A stretch of DNA of 64,000 nucleotides from Peromyscus leucopus (Eukaryota; Chordata; Mammalia; Rodentia; Cricetidae), in NCBI RefSeq assembly GCF_004664715.2, contig NC_051068.1, positions 132,080,716 to 132,144,715 of the forward strand, given 5' to 3'. Under the pieces are notes generated by a model that saw nothing but the letters and a program-made list of their open reading frames with translations, was not told where the DNA came from and searched no databases. A program made the translations under genes and the position numbers. This document shows, piece after piece, positions 1-11,068 of this stretch (its first letter is position 1; every line of letters begins with the position of its first letter).

Positions 1-374
1 AGTTGCTGGCCATGATTTCCAGCATAAACATAGGAACCACTTGAACAAATAACTTGTGGAAAGGGAGCAGCAGCCAGCACTGCGTGATTGAAAATCATTC
101 CCTTCCCTCCATGGGCAGCTTTGTTGCCTAGCTCTCTGTCTCCTGGTCATGGCCACAGTTTGCTAACTTGAACGAACCACAGTCAGAGCACTATGTTGAC
201 TCTGCTTCAGACTCCGTGTGCTTGGTAGGCAGGCATTCATCACTCAAAGAATTCAATGGAAGACAACAGTTCTGTCAAATGACTTAGGTGACTGCAAGCG
301 ACGTATAAGCTACTTAGACTGACCTCTTCCTAGGCCAACATATGCATCATGATTTCTGTCTTGGTTCATGCTTG
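1..374. other. single-copy DNA, nothing recognised
   Basis: No repeat family, open frame of note or regulatory signature was recognised here. It ends where a plus-strand MaLR LTR begins. Confidence 0.5.
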
Positions 375-1221
375 TCCTGGTTAGTTTTAACTGTCAACTT
401 GACACAGCCTAGAGTATCAGTTGAGGACTTCCCAGATCCTGTGAGCTTGTCTGTGAGGAATGCTATTGATGGTTAACTTATGAGGCCTACTAAGTCCACT
501 ATGGTCAGCAGCATCCTCAAGAAGTTGGTCCTGAGCTAAGCTTGCTAACCACGAGCCTGCGCTGAGTCAATAAAAGCATTCCTCCATTGTGGTGATATTT
601 TGTGTGTTAATAAAGCTTTCCTTGAGATCAGGGGTGCAGTGGGGAGGCAGCCATTTTAAGTAAATAAGGAAGTCAGCACACGCCCTTAATCCCTTAGCAG
701 GCAGGGTCTCTGTGTGTTCAAGGCCACACTAGGGAACAGAGCCAAGCTGGTGACACATGCCTTCTATCCCAGTACCAACCATAGAGACCTAGAGGTCTGC
801 ACAGACGGACAGAAAGTGACAGAGCTGTGTAGGAAGACGAAGTGAGGTAGCTGGGCTAAGATAGCCAATGAGAGGGCAGAACAGCAAGGTAATAAAGGCA
901 TAGGTAGACAGGAAGTAACTTGCATTTGGAAACTGCAGAGTTGGTGTGGTAAGATTGGCTGGTGGCTTTCCCTATTTCCCTAATCTAAGGCTTTCACCCC
1001 TATATTTGGATCCATGTTTTTTTTATTTTAATAAGACCATTTAGAAATTTGTCTACACTCCATTGTATCTGCTTCAGTTTCCTGCTTGAGTTCCTGCCTT
1101 GACTTCCCTCAATGATGGACTGTGACCCGGAAGTATAAGCCAAATAAACCCTCCCCTTCCACAAAATTGCTTTTGATCAGAGTGTTTTATTACAGCAACC
1201 AAAATGAAACTAGGATAACAC
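375..1221 (+). mobile_element. MaLR-type LTR (ORR1/MT-like), split by a later LTR
   Basis: The left piece (about 375-587) has the MaLR 5' block 'ctgtcaacttgacacagc'. The right piece (1058-1221) has the family's 3' end: 'cctgcttgagttcctgcc', an AATAAACCC polyadenylation block and 'gtgttttattacagcaacc'. The two pieces join in register once the 588-1057 insertion and one copy of its 6-bp TSD are removed. The family name comes from remembered consensus, not from a search. Confidence 0.75.
588..1057 (+). mobile_element. solo ERV LTR, family B, with exact 6-bp TSD
   Basis: The element starts TGTGGTG, ends CTACA, and is flanked by ctccat at 582-587 and 1058-1063. It shares its start, an early TAATAAA block, an A/T-rich 'aataaaggcata' promoter-like block and the end 'ttaataagacc...' with the LTR at 55462-55992. 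It is probably a cricetid mysTR-like class II ERV, but that name is not verified. No internal retroviral sequence remains. Confidence 0.8.
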
Positions 1222-1227
1222 ACTTGT

Positions 1228-1536
1228 CACAACCAATCTTGTAGACTGGGAGTTTATAAAGAATGTAAGCTGATTTCATAGGACAGCTCTGCAGACTGAG
1301 TCCAAGATTGGGTAACAGGGGATTTGATGAGGTAAAGGTTCTCTCTCTCTGCATCCTAGATGGCACCTTGTTCCCAAGTCCTCATGAGAGAAAACCAAAT
1401 GGAAGTGAATTCTCTCTCTCTCCTCCATTGCTTTTGCAAGGGTGTGAATTGATCCATGAGGCCATTAACTCATCCAGGATGCCACCTCTCTACACCATTG
1501 TCTTGGGAGTTAAGCCCAACATATGAATGTTTAAAG
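1228..1536 (-). mobile_element. MaLR LTR remnant (MST/MLT1/THE1-like), antisense
   Basis: Antisense MST/MLT1 landmarks appear in order: 'gactgggagtttataaagaa', 'gactgagtccaagattggg', 'cctagatggcaccttgttcc', 'aggccattaactcatcc' and the terminal 'cccaacatatgaatg'. It is old and eroded, and lies directly after the MaLR of opposite orientation. Confidence 0.65.
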
Positions 1537-2109
1537 GGCAGCACTTTCTTCTTGTAGAAGGTCTTCACTGGTGCCTCTCAGTTACAAGGCTGTCACATGT
1601 GCCTCTGCTCCCAGTAGCTAAGCAGTACACTTCTCAAGAGTCAGTTGTACTTGTCCCCAGGTCTGATTATGACAGTAGTCCTTGTGGTCATGACTGTAAC
1701 TTATTTGAACATTATGTGAATCAATTGAATGCAAGGGTGTAAATGGAGTTGTTGGATATGTTGAAAAGCAATCTAAGGGGTGAAAACTCTAAATTCTTAG
1801 ATGCATCTACAACCAGTGTTCATATAAAGGTGGTTGGGTTAAATGAAAAAATACAAAAAGATAAATTGTCCTACAATGTCTGTGTCCCTTGTTCACTCTT
1901 TGAAGAAGCTAAAATTAAATATTATGGAGGAGATATTTGGCTGTAGCTTACATAAAGCAACCCAAATACCAGTCGGAAGGATTCATACTAAAGGAAATAA
2001 AATACAGTTTCTATGGACCCACATAAAAACATGAGTTTATACTATAGATTTTAATGTATGTAATATTCTTGAGTTAGCTACTTGGAAAGTAACATATCTA
2101 AGTATATAT
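1537..2109. other. A/T-rich DNA, nothing recognised
   Basis: Short open frames of 60-71 codons are present, but none resembles a known protein. No repeat was recognised. Confidence 0.4.
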
Positions 2110-2600
2110 CAACTAGATATACTGAAATACAATCGACAATCCAGGATCCACCTGCTTTGTAGTTTTTCAGTCCATATTCAGATTTTAGCGTGGTCTCCAC
2201 AGTTGTTATTATCAAAATTCTAAATGTGAGGGAACTACCATATCCCATCTAGATTTTGCCGCCCATACACCATTTGTCTGTTTGTTTTTGTTTTGTTTTG
2301 GTATGTTTGAAGCAAATTCAGACCCTGTCATTTTATCCTTACATTAGTAGATGCTCTGAAAAGCATGGCTGTGTTTGCCCGTGACACAGTGCTGTAATTG
2401 TGGCTGCCAAAATTAGCAACAAGTCTTTGGCATCATCTAACACCTTTGCACACTCAATTTTTTTTCTTATTGCTCCCCAAAATGTTTTTCTATTTTTTTT
2501 CAAACTATGGATCAAATACAGTACACATTACATTTGGTTATGTCTCATACCTTTTAATATTTAGGAAGATGTTGTCCAATTTATTTATATAAGACTTTCT
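2110..2600. mobile_element. possible old L1 fragment
   Basis: Phrases such as 'atccaggatccacctgc' and 'acattacatttggttatgtc' resemble an old mammalian L1 segment. Divergence is high and the orientation is not certain. Confidence 0.3.
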
Positions 2601-2625
2601 TTTTAATTATATGTTTGTGTATGGA

Positions 2626-2790
2626 TATGTTAATGTGAGCGCAGGTGAGGCCGGAGGCTTCAGATACCTCTGAGGAGGGAGTTACAGGCTATTGCAGTAT
2701 ACCCGACATGGATGCTTGGAATTAAATTCAGGTTTTTTGCAAGAACAGGAAGTGCTCTTAACTGCTGAACTCCATCCCCTCCCTCATATT
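2626..2790 (-). mobile_element. B3/B2-type SINE, antisense, diverged
   Basis: The order 'ggagttacaggc...gcttggaattaaattcagg...agtgctcttaactgctgaac' is the reverse complement of the tRNA-derived B2/B3 head. Many substitutions indicate an old copy. Confidence 0.6.
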
Positions 2791-2882
2791 TTTATTTATT
2801 GAAGAAATCCCTTTTGTAAATAGAGATGTGACGATTTTTAGTTTGTTTTTGTTTTTTGGTTTTTTTTTTTAGTTATGCACAT

Positions 2883-2884
<2 letters not shown>

Positions 2885-2930
<46 letters not shown>
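2885..2930. repeat. (GT)n microsatellite, 46 bp
   Basis: Uninterrupted GT dinucleotides. They form the tail side of the adjoining antisense B3 SINE. Confidence 0.95.
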
Positions 2931-2932
<2 letters not shown>

Positions 2933-3095
2933 GCTGTGTGTATGCAGGTACCCAAGGAAGCCAGAAGAGGGTGTTGGATCTCCAGGAGCTGGAGTGACAG
3001 GTAAATGTGACCTGTCCAGCATGGGTGGTAAAACCAGAATTTTGTGAAAGACGAACAAACACTCTTAATTCCCTGAACAATCTCTCCAGTCCAGA
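2931..3095 (-). mobile_element. B3-type SINE, antisense
   Basis: 'agccagaagagggtgttgga', 'ctccaggagctggagtgac' and the closing 'caatctctccagtcc' match the reverse complement of B3. The middle is eroded where 'gggaactgaactcgggtcct' is expected. Confidence 0.7.
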
Positions 3096-3440
3096 TGTAA
3101 GAATTTAAAAACCTTCAGAGAACCTCAAAGAGAAGCAACTCGCAAAAATTTAGTAGTAGTGCATCCCCACACATAATAAAACACACCCCAAATTCCCCCA
3201 GGGCGCTCAGGGGCTGGTGCTGTCATGGCCCAGAAAAGAACTTTTTTCTACCTCATGTACAGACAGTGACAGAGTGAACAAAGAATGGGAGATGCTGAAA
3301 GATGATGGACTGTCAGCTCAAGCCACCAAGGAGAGCAAAGTCAAACACAATGAGGGGCAGAGACCATTCCCACCACTTGGAGATTATAATCAGAGGAAGA
3401 GAATGTGAAACAGTGTTGAGGAACCCCGATGCATCGCTTT
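3096..3440. other. single-copy DNA, nothing recognised
   Basis: No family or motif was recognised between the B3 SINE and the start of the L1 3' remnant. Confidence 0.4.
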
Positions 3441-3447
3441 TGGGGTG

Positions 3448-4126
3448 CATTTGGAAATAAGATAGCCACTCAAAAAATTAAGTGATCACAGAACTCAGTA
3501 ACTCTGCTTTTGAGTATATACAGAAGATAAATGAAAATTGAGTTTATATAAAAGCTTGTATATGAACGTTTGTAGTAGAAATGACCCCAATGTGGATGAT
3601 GAGTGAATAAATTAATATAAAATATTATTTCACTACTAAAAAAAAGCACAAATACATGCTGAAACATAAATGAACTTTGAAAATATTATGTTAAGTGAGA
3701 GAAACCAGTCAAAAAAGCATGAATTGGCAGGGCATGGTGGCACACACCTCTAATCCCAGCACTCCAGAGGCAGAGGTAGATGGATCTGTATGAGTTTGAG
3801 GCCTAGGCTGACCAAGACTACATGTGAGAGCCTGTCTAACCAAAAAAAGAAAAAAAAATATGATTCCATTTATATGAAATATTTGTCTTTACAAATCTTT
3901 GGAGACATAAAGCAGCTTAGTGATTGCTTAAGACTGGGAGATCTGGCAGGACTTCGGGGGAGATTGGTTAAGGAGTGAGTGTGGAATTCCTGTTGGGGGG
4001 CTGACAGAAATATTCACAATCGGTGGTGGTAGTTGTACAACCCTGAATATACCGTCACCAGATGTTGATTTGAAGCAGGTGAACTGTATGGGATAGGAAT
4101 TGTGTCTCAATAAAGGAACCTGAGCT
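3448..4126 (+). mobile_element. old L1 3'-end fragment, split by a B1
   Basis: L1 3'-end landmarks run in sense order: 'gagtatatacagaaga', 'atgaactttgaaaatattat', 'gttaagtgagagaaaccagt', then after the B1 'tgattccatttatatgaaat', 'ttagtgattgcttaagactg', 'gtacaaccctgaatatac' and 'gtgtctcaataaagg'. It is an eroded L1M-type relic with no open frame. Confidence 0.7.
3727..3859 (+). mobile_element. B1 SINE, diverged, inside L1
   Basis: A sense B1 runs from 'ggcagggcatggtggcacac' through 'taatcccagcactcc' to 'gagcctgtctaacc' and an A-rich tail. It interrupts the old L1 3' end, so it is the younger of the two. Confidence 0.8.
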
Positions 4127-5755
4127 CAATTTCATGTGGTCAAAAACGATCCAGTTGAGAAGCATTAAGAACTGACAACCCAGCTATTAGAAAGTACATG
4201 TGTAGGCACCATCCACACACCCACTTCCCCATCCCCCAACCCTGCCCTCCACAAATCCAAGGGTCTGTTATTAGCCTTTCCTTATTCAGAGTGTTCAAAA
4301 TGGCTCTGTGCGGAGTGTCCACCTCCAGGGAGGGCAAGAAGGGCCCTCCTTTATTACTGTTAGAAAATGTGATGCAGAACACCAGTGCAGGCCACCAAGA
4401 CAGCACACCCAGTCCTCCTGTGGGTCCCCAAGTCCTTCTGGGATGGGTTAGTCTTGGGTTATGAACTTGATGACCTCTTGACCCTGATTTCACTATTACT
4501 GCAAAAGGGAACCTGAGGGAGAATTCATTTTCATTTGTGCCCATCCCCGATCCCCTCCAAGCGGCTCACTTCCTCCCTGCCTTGTCCTTGCCTTGGTCGA
4601 AGAGTCCAGATGGTCAACCTCTGGGGTGGGAAGAGGAAGGAGGGGCTGCCACTGAGCTGTGCTGTCACGCCAGTCTATGTGTCTGAAAAGTGGGAAAAAC
4701 CAAGCAGGAACCCGAAAATGGCTTTCTCAAGCCATCTGTGAAGACGAGACTATTTCCACGTGGTTTCAAATGGAGCTCTGCCATGCCTGGTTGGGGTGGG
4801 TGGATGATGAGTGACCAGCAGCATGATGTTAATGCTGAGGGACAGTATGACCTGGCTTTCCTTGCCTAGTTCAGAAATCTTCAGGCTGTTCAGTGTGCTG
4901 CTCTTGTCAGAAAAAGGCATCTGCCTGGGCCGTGCATTTCCATTTACCCTCTGGCCACAGGATCCTTTTGCCGCTTGGCAAAAGATGAAGCCTCGGAAGC
5001 CTGCGGCCTCATTGAAATAGCAGGTCTCGGCGAAGTCTGATGTCAACACCAAAAGCCCCATTTATGAGGGACAGAGACGAGTGAGCCCAGTTGCCATGGA
5101 GAGTCAAAGATGCCCCCTAACCTCAAGGGAACTTCCAGTCTCTCCCAGCTCCTTCACCCACCCAGAGGGCCTGTGCCCTCCCTGTCAGCTCCAAGGAGAC
5201 AGGCAAATAGAAAAGGAACCGCCAAGGAGCAAGAGTGCTGCTCAGAGCCCATGCTTCTGGGAGAAGAATCCAGAGAAAACAGAATGGTCATCTGGAGCTC
5301 CTGCTCTCAGCACTCCTGGGCTGCTGCCGTCGGCCGGGGAAGCTGATACTTCCCTTGAACTTGCTCTTGGTTCCCGGTCCTGGGACCCCACGAGCCAGTG
5401 TCTCTCCTGAGCATTTCTGAGCCACCTCTCTGACCTCTCCACCGTCAGCATCTCTCTTCTGTCTCCCCTGTCTGCCTTTTATCCTTCCCATCTACACCCG
5501 AGCACTCAGCTGGGCAGATAGGAGGAGGCTGCGTCTTCACGGCATGGTGTGGGCAAGTCTCCGGACCCCTCTGCTTCCTGATGCACTGTTCCCTGGGGGT
5601 GACAGGCAGACTCCCCGGGAGCGTTGGGGTGAGGCCTAAAGGAGAGGTACACATCTAGCCCAAAGCAACTCCATGCCAGGTTTGTTGTTGGTTTTGTTTT
5701 TCATTTCCTCTCTTCCTCCTTGGTGCAATCTTTCCCTCTGGGACCAAGCCTCCAT
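4127..5755. other. single-copy block, no gene recognised
   Basis: About 1.6 kb without recognised repeats. Open frames of 100-134 codons (4140-4544 minus; 5081-5410 plus) overlap each other on opposite strands and look unlike any protein I know. I cannot exclude non-coding exons or regulatory DNA. Confidence 0.4.
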
Positions 5756-5770
5756 TTCAGCCTGCTTTAT

Positions 5771-5921
5771 TTATTTTTTGTTTTTTGTTTTTGTTTTTCG
5801 AGACAGGGTTTCTCTGTGTAGCTTTGAGCCTTTCCTGGAACTCACTTGGTAGCCCAGGCTGGTCTCGAACTCACAGAGATCCGCTTGGCTCTGCCTCCCG
5901 AGTGCTGGGATTAAAAGGCGT

Positions 5922-5968
<47 letters not shown>

Positions 5969-5993
5969 GCCACCGCCGCCGCCACCGCCCGGC
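5771..5993 (-). mobile_element. young B1 SINE, antisense, 15-bp exact TSD, internal GCC expansion
   Basis: The T-rich tail (5771-5798) is followed by 'gagacagggtttctctgtgt' and 'cctcccgagtgctgggatta', ending 'cgcccggc', a full antisense B1. The 15-bp sequence ttcagcctgctttat occurs exactly at 5756-5770 and 5994-6008, so the insertion is young. The head is expanded at 5924-5990 into GCC/ACC triplets where a normal B1 has only a GGTGGTGGCG-like core. Confidence 0.92.
5924..5990. repeat. (GCC)n/(ACC) trinucleotide expansion within B1
   Basis: Fourteen or so pure GCC units are followed by a mixed GCC/ACC stretch, about 67 bp in total. On the B1 sense strand this is CGG/TGG, so it appears to have grown from the element's own GGTGGTGGCG motif. 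The frames read as poly-Arg and are not treated as coding. Confidence 0.92.
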
Positions 5994-6008
5994 TTCAGCC
6001 TGCTTTAT

Positions 6009-7984
6009 ACCCTGGTGTTCTCTGTATGCTTGTTCCGAGCCGAGGGAAGGGGGGCCACCTCTACTGTGCAACAGTGTCAGCCACCGCCCTATCCATCCCC
6101 CCCCCCCAAAGAGTCCCAGCCGCTCACACTGGCAGGGACTTCTGCACTCACGGACATCCAGTGTATCCTTCATTCCCCAGAGCAGGCCAGTTTCTGGGGA
6201 GGAGACCACTTCAGTTTTCTCTTCGCAGCCTTTTTTGAGTTCCTGGTCTAACAAGTGGATGTCTGGTGATTGTTGTAAGGACCTGTTGGAATCTTCTCTG
6301 AAGATCCCAAGGAAGCCAGCCTAAAGGGATCGGGTTGGGTTTAGTCAGCTCTCAAACCCCTTAAAGAAGAATCCAGCGCCTCACTCTGGTGCCCACACAT
6401 CACAGCCCGACCTCCAGTCCGGATGATCTGCTCTTGTGGGGAAGTGGAGGCCTCAGGAGACATGGCCACCACCCGCAGGTTGCTGCTCAGAAGGCCCTGG
6501 CCCTGCCAGAGAACACTCACCAGCTTTGAGCCAAGGCTGCCTGCTCAACACCCAGAGCTTCCTCACCATATGGTAATCCTTGCCAACCTGTGCCAGGCAG
6601 CCCACCCTGCCCCAGCCCCTCCCCCAGCCCCTCCCCTGCAGCGCGTGTCTCTGTGAAGAATAGAGGTCACCACCCTGTTCTGAACTTTCAGGCAACACTT
6701 CAAGGCTATATTCAGGGATCTCAACCAGCAATTCGGGCTATGCAGCTGTTCAGAACCACAGCTGACCTAGGAGTACAGGTAAACCAGTGTTCACCTTCCC
6801 ACCTCCAGTCTTTTAGAATAATCTCCCCTAAAGAGAAGGCAGTAGGGAAAGGGTCTGGAAGCTTCTATTGTTGCCTAGCGACAGTAAACACTTTGGTGAT
6901 GGTAATGATGGGGGGTTGTACTGGTAAGAATGTTTGCAGCGTGAAGTAACTAAGCATCCCGACAAGGAAGATTGCTTACTCACAAAACAAAAAGCCCTGT
7001 GATGGGATGACTCCCAGGCAAGCGACATCATGGAGCTCCCAGCCTCTGTCCACCTTTCAGTTTTCCATTGTTTGTCACATCTATCAACCCATTCCAGTCT
7101 ATCAACCTCAAGATTATAAAATGGAAGATATTGTGGTCTTACACACAACCCAAAAATGTCAATCCAAAGGAATGCTTATTCAAAAAGAAAGTTGTCTTTC
7201 TCAAAATCCCACAGAAGACCCTTCTTGAGTCTGATTTTTCAGGACTGCACCTACTGTTCAGGCTTAGTGATCACCAGCAAGATGTTCCAGAGTAGAATTC
7301 TCCAGGCTGAGTATTCCACTATGCTAGCTACGGGTGTGCATTTCCCCAGGCTTCCCAGAGAGACTTCTCAGTGTGCTGACGCATCTGATATCGCTACCAG
7401 ACTAGTGGCCTCAATCCCTAGTTGGAGACAGGTAGACCCTACGCCTATGAGGAAGCCAAGAACTTTCGGATGAATTTTCCACATCATTATTCATTGGCCA
7501 AATGTGAGAGGATGTGTTTGCTTTTCTGAGTCACGCCTAGTTGCTGCTGCCGATGGCTGGAGAACTACTCAGTGAGGTCTAGACTTGTTACACACACACA
7601 CACACCCACTCGCCCGCCCCTGCCAGGCACATACCTGTCTGCACTATGACTCAACCTCTAAAGGGCTGCCCTCCCAGCCCACCCCCCAGTCCTGATAGTC
7701 ACTCACAGTGCCAATTTAGCCCGTTCTTGACTCTCCCATCACCTGAGGTGGAACCGTCAGCCCCACGGGAAGATATTAAGGGGTAGCCTTTTCTAACCTT
7801 TAAGTATGTAAGTATGTGGCAATGAATTTCCAGAAACACGGGCTACCTTGAGAAAGGAGAGATCTCTCCAGCCGGGTGGCTAGTCCTGTCATCACAAAGC
7901 TATATTTTCTCTATCAAGGGCCATTAGTCAAGCTCAAGATGGCAGCGAGAAAGTTCTACATTTAAAGTTTAGTAGCACTGTGTC
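6009..7984. other. single-copy block, no gene recognised
   Basis: About 2 kb without clear repeats except short C-runs (6100-6110) and a short CA run (7591-7604). Overlapping open frames of 75-127 codons on both strands give no recognisable protein. Confidence 0.4.
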
Positions 7985-8305
7985 TCTATTAGGCCATACG
8001 GGCTCCTCCTCTGGTGAATGAGATTAAGGTGCTTCTTACAGGGGTTTTATGCAGCCTTGGGCTCACTTGCCCTCCCTGTCTCCCATCATGTGAAGACTGA
8101 GTATTCTTTCCCTCTGGATGGTGCAGCGATGAGACGCCATCTTGGAAATGGAGAGCAGACCTCAACAGACAAACAAGTCGGTCAACGCCATGACCAAGAT
8201 TTTCTAGCCTCCACAACTGTGAAGAAACCCTTCTCTAGTCTTTATAAACTGCCAGGCCACAGATACTATGGTGTAGCAGCCCAGCCTATGACATGTTCCT
8301 AAAAG
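7985..8305 (+). mobile_element. MaLR LTR (MST/MLT1-like), sense
   Basis: MaLR landmarks in sense order: 'tcccatcatgtgaagactg', 'gagacgccatcttggaaatg', 'agcctccacaactgtgaaga', 'gtctttataaactgccaggc' and 'atggtgtagcagccc'. It is eroded and has no internal region. Confidence 0.7.
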
Positions 8306-9150
8306 GAAGAGCATCTATGAAAGGGAGATAGAACATTTGAAAATCATTTGAATGTCTAGAACTCCGGGCTATCTTTTCCTGATTATACTTTAATTTTTCT
8401 ATCCCAATGTTTATGCTACTACACTGATAAGCAATATATCTTAAAATTCAAAGGATCATTCTCAGCCATCTTGTATTAGTCACGTCCTGGGCTTGGCTAA
8501 CTTACACATGGCTCCCTGCTTCAAGAACTACAGAAAGACTGTTCTAAGACTGGGTACCTGGTGACAAGCATCTCCTTCTGCTGGGGTCCAGTAACTCATG
8601 AGGTGTGAGAAGTCTGCCCACCACAGCAGTGGTGACCATCAGGCTGAGAAGCTCCCTGTGAAACGAGAGTGAAGGATGGCTGATAAGAAGGGCCAGAGAT
8701 GGGACAAGAGAAAACACTGGAAGAAAGAAAAGGAAGCGTTTACAATGTTGCCTTTGACTGGGGAATGCTTGCTGCCTCCTGAACCAATGCTGCCCCACAG
8801 ATAGGCTCGCACCACGCTCCAACTCCTGAGAATACTTCGGAGCAAGCCTGTGTCTCCCAGGGAAAACAACAGAAGTACCAGTTCCCTTAGCATTTGTTTT
8901 CCTGGGTGTACTATTAACATCTTCAGGACAGGCAGCCTGCTTCCCACATCAGACCTGTGAAGCTCAAATCTGGACACATCGTAACGATTCATTTAATGAT
9001 TTGTCATTGATTTCTTTGTCTAAACTACTGACTGCATGTTTGGGGTGTGCCAATAATACTTCTAAGCCCCGGAGTGTGATTCGACAGTGAACAAACAGGT
9101 TAGGACACCTCTGCTTTCTATTCATCGTAGCTAAGTTACAGAAGCAGCCC
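8306..9150. other. single-copy DNA, nothing recognised
   Basis: Overlapping minus-strand frames (8544-8822 and 8639-8992, 92-117 codons) look unlike any protein I know. No repeat family was identified. Confidence 0.35.
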
Positions 9151-9173
9151 TGTGCCTAAAATCTGAAAATGTG

Positions 9174-9209
<36 letters not shown>

Positions 9210-9345
9210 TACTTGGCCATAAAGTAGAATGAAGTCATGCTGTGAGCAGAAAATGAATGGAACTAGACATCAGTATGTTAATTAAAATCAGTCAGACACG
9301 GAAAGATGAATAATACTTGTTTTTTTCCTATATATGTGTCAGATC
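9150..9345 (+). mobile_element. L1 3'-end fragment with internal CA microsatellite
   Basis: After the CA run, 'ttggccataaagtagaatga', 'gaatggaactagacatcag' and 'gtatgttaattaaaatcag' follow the L1 3' terminal pattern in sense. The CA run replaces the usual 'tatacacaatgg' part. Confidence 0.55.
9176..9208. repeat. (AC)n microsatellite
   Basis: Uninterrupted AC dinucleotides, about 33 bp, inside the L1 3' fragment. Confidence 0.95.
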
Positions 9346-9765
9346 ATGGCCCTGCTGTTTTAAGATATGGGTCACTCTAAGTGGCCAGATCCTATAACAC
9401 GAAGAAATCAGGTCATGCCCCCTTCAGTTGTCTATTTAGGACAGAGTTAAGAAGTCAGGCTGTGCTGTGGCTCCGCAGACCCTAACTTCTGGTCCTACCT
9501 ACCACCTGGCTCCTCGGCGCTCTTTGTAACACATGCGAAGCTGTTTGAGCTAAATCACGTGGTGTGGAACTTCCTACTACCCCCTGAGAGGATACAAAAG
9601 TTAGATATTTTCCTTTGTCCCAAGGATTTTTCTGAAGAGTCTCCTCTGGGCCTCCACCTATGCCCCTCCCCATTATCCGGACCATGGCAGCTAACTCTTT
9701 TTTCCTTTAAGCTATCCCTTAATGAAATTCCCTCCACATTTTATTTTCAAATATTTTTTATTTTA
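9346..9765. other. single-copy DNA, nothing recognised
   Basis: No repeat or gene signature was recognised. Confidence 0.35.
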
Positions 9766-9950
9766 TTTTATGTGTATGTGTGGATAAGAGTGTATGTATG
9801 TGTACCATGTACATGCAGGCACCTGAAGAGGTCAGAAGGGGCATCACGTCCCCTGGAACTTGAGTTACAAATGGTTAAAACTCCTTGAGGATTCTAGGAA
9901 CCAAACTGAGGTCCACTTAAAGAAACAGTAAGTACTCTCCCCCCCACACT
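9766..9950 (-). mobile_element. B3-type SINE, antisense, diverged
   Basis: 'atgcaggcacctgaagagg', 'cccctggaacttgagttaca' and 'attctaggaaccaaactga' follow the reversed B3 consensus. The head end is badly eroded. Confidence 0.6.
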
Positions 9951-9951
9951 T

Positions 9952-10013
<62 letters not shown>
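9950..10013. repeat. (CT)n(CA)n compound microsatellite
   Basis: A CT run passes directly into a CA run, giving about 64 bp of compound dinucleotide repeat. Confidence 0.95.
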
Positions 10014-10014
<1 letters not shown>

Positions 10015-10315
10015 AAAGAATTTACTTGGGCTTACAGTTTCAGACAAATAGAGTCTATGTCCATCGTGGAGGGCAGTATGGCAGCAGGCAGGCAGACATG
10101 GCATTGGAACAGTAGCCAAGAGCTCACACCTTAAGACACAACCACCAGGTAAAGAGGGGGCGGGTTCACTGGAAATGATGTGGGATTTTGAAACCTCAAA
10201 GCCCACCCTCAAGGCCATATCTCCCCATCCTTCCCAAACAGTTCCACCAAGTGGGGACCAAGCATTCAAATATGTGGGGTCATTCTCACTGAAATCACAT
10301 GGAATTAATCCACTG
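10014..10315 (-). mobile_element. MaLR-type LTR, antisense, same family as 39655-40953
   Basis: The block 'tttacttgggcttacag', 'aagagctcacaccttaag', 'ttgaaacctcaaagcccacc' and 'caccaagtggggaccaagca' is the reverse complement of the LTR at 39655-40953. At 10081-10100 it has the short core gcagcaggcaggcagacatg, the unexpanded counterpart of the 950-bp CTGC array in that copy. Confidence 0.75.
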
Positions 10316-10529
10316 GTAATGTCATCAAAGCTGTCAAAAATCAATCATTTCCAAAGGCTGTCAGCTGCAAGACAGCCCTTAACACAAAGTCACTGGGAGA
10401 TGAGATCCAAACTCATCTTCTAAAGGTGCCGAGGGAGTGAAGCAGAAGAATCCCTTCCAAGGCCTTAGAGTAGTGTCGGCACTTAAGCCCTCTGAGCTGT
10501 ATCTTCCCTTGGAATAGTAAGAAACACGA

Positions 10530-10668
10530 TTGACAGGGTCTCAATATGTAGCCCAGGCTTGCCTGGCAACTTACAATGTAGCCCAAGCTGGCCTCAAACT
10601 CACAGTGATCCTCTTACCTCTGCTTTCCAAGTACTGGGATTCCAGGCATGCGGCACCATCGGCTCGTA
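10530..10668 (-). mobile_element. B1 SINE, antisense, old
   Basis: 'gacagggtctcaatatgtag', 'cctcaaactcacagtgatcc' and 'tccaagtactgggattccag' are antisense B1. It holds a partial internal duplication ('atgtagcccaggct' / 'atgtagcccaagct'). Confidence 0.75.
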
Positions 10669-10854
10669 ATTTTTTATTGAATGAATTGATTGAACCAAAA
10701 CTTTTTGCTTCATTATTTTCACTTTAGCACCAGGCGAGGGACAAATAACAGTTTTCCATTTCCCAAAGGAAAACTGCCAAATTTAAGAGCAAATTTAAGT
10801 ATACCAAAAATCTTAAACATTTTTTTAAAATTTACAGATTTTCTTATAGTTCTT

Positions 10855-11068
10855 TTAGATTTATTTTTATTTTAAGTATACGAATGCTTCGTCTGCATGT
10901 ATTTATGTGTACTGTATGTATGCCTGGTATCTTTGGAGGTCAGAAGAAGACATCAGGTCCCCTAGACCTGGAGGTATGGATGGTTGCGAGCCACTATGTG
11001 GGTGCTGGGAACCAAACCTGGTCCTTTGCAAGGTAACAAGTGCGCTTAACCACTGAGCCATATGTACA
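10855..11068 (-). mobile_element. B3 SINE, antisense
   Basis: 'tctttggaggtcagaagaag', 'tatgtgggtgctgggaacc' and 'cgcttaaccactgagccat' mark a nearly complete antisense B3. Confidence 0.8.

Noticed and set aside
2838..3080. Thr-His, Cys-Val repeat frames
   Set aside because: Translations of the GT microsatellite and B3 SINE.
5785..6324. 179-codon plus frame and 127-codon minus frame with Arg-rich runs
   Set aside because: The frames are open because of the GCC expansion within an antisense B1. The rest is B1 and flanking DNA with no protein similarity.
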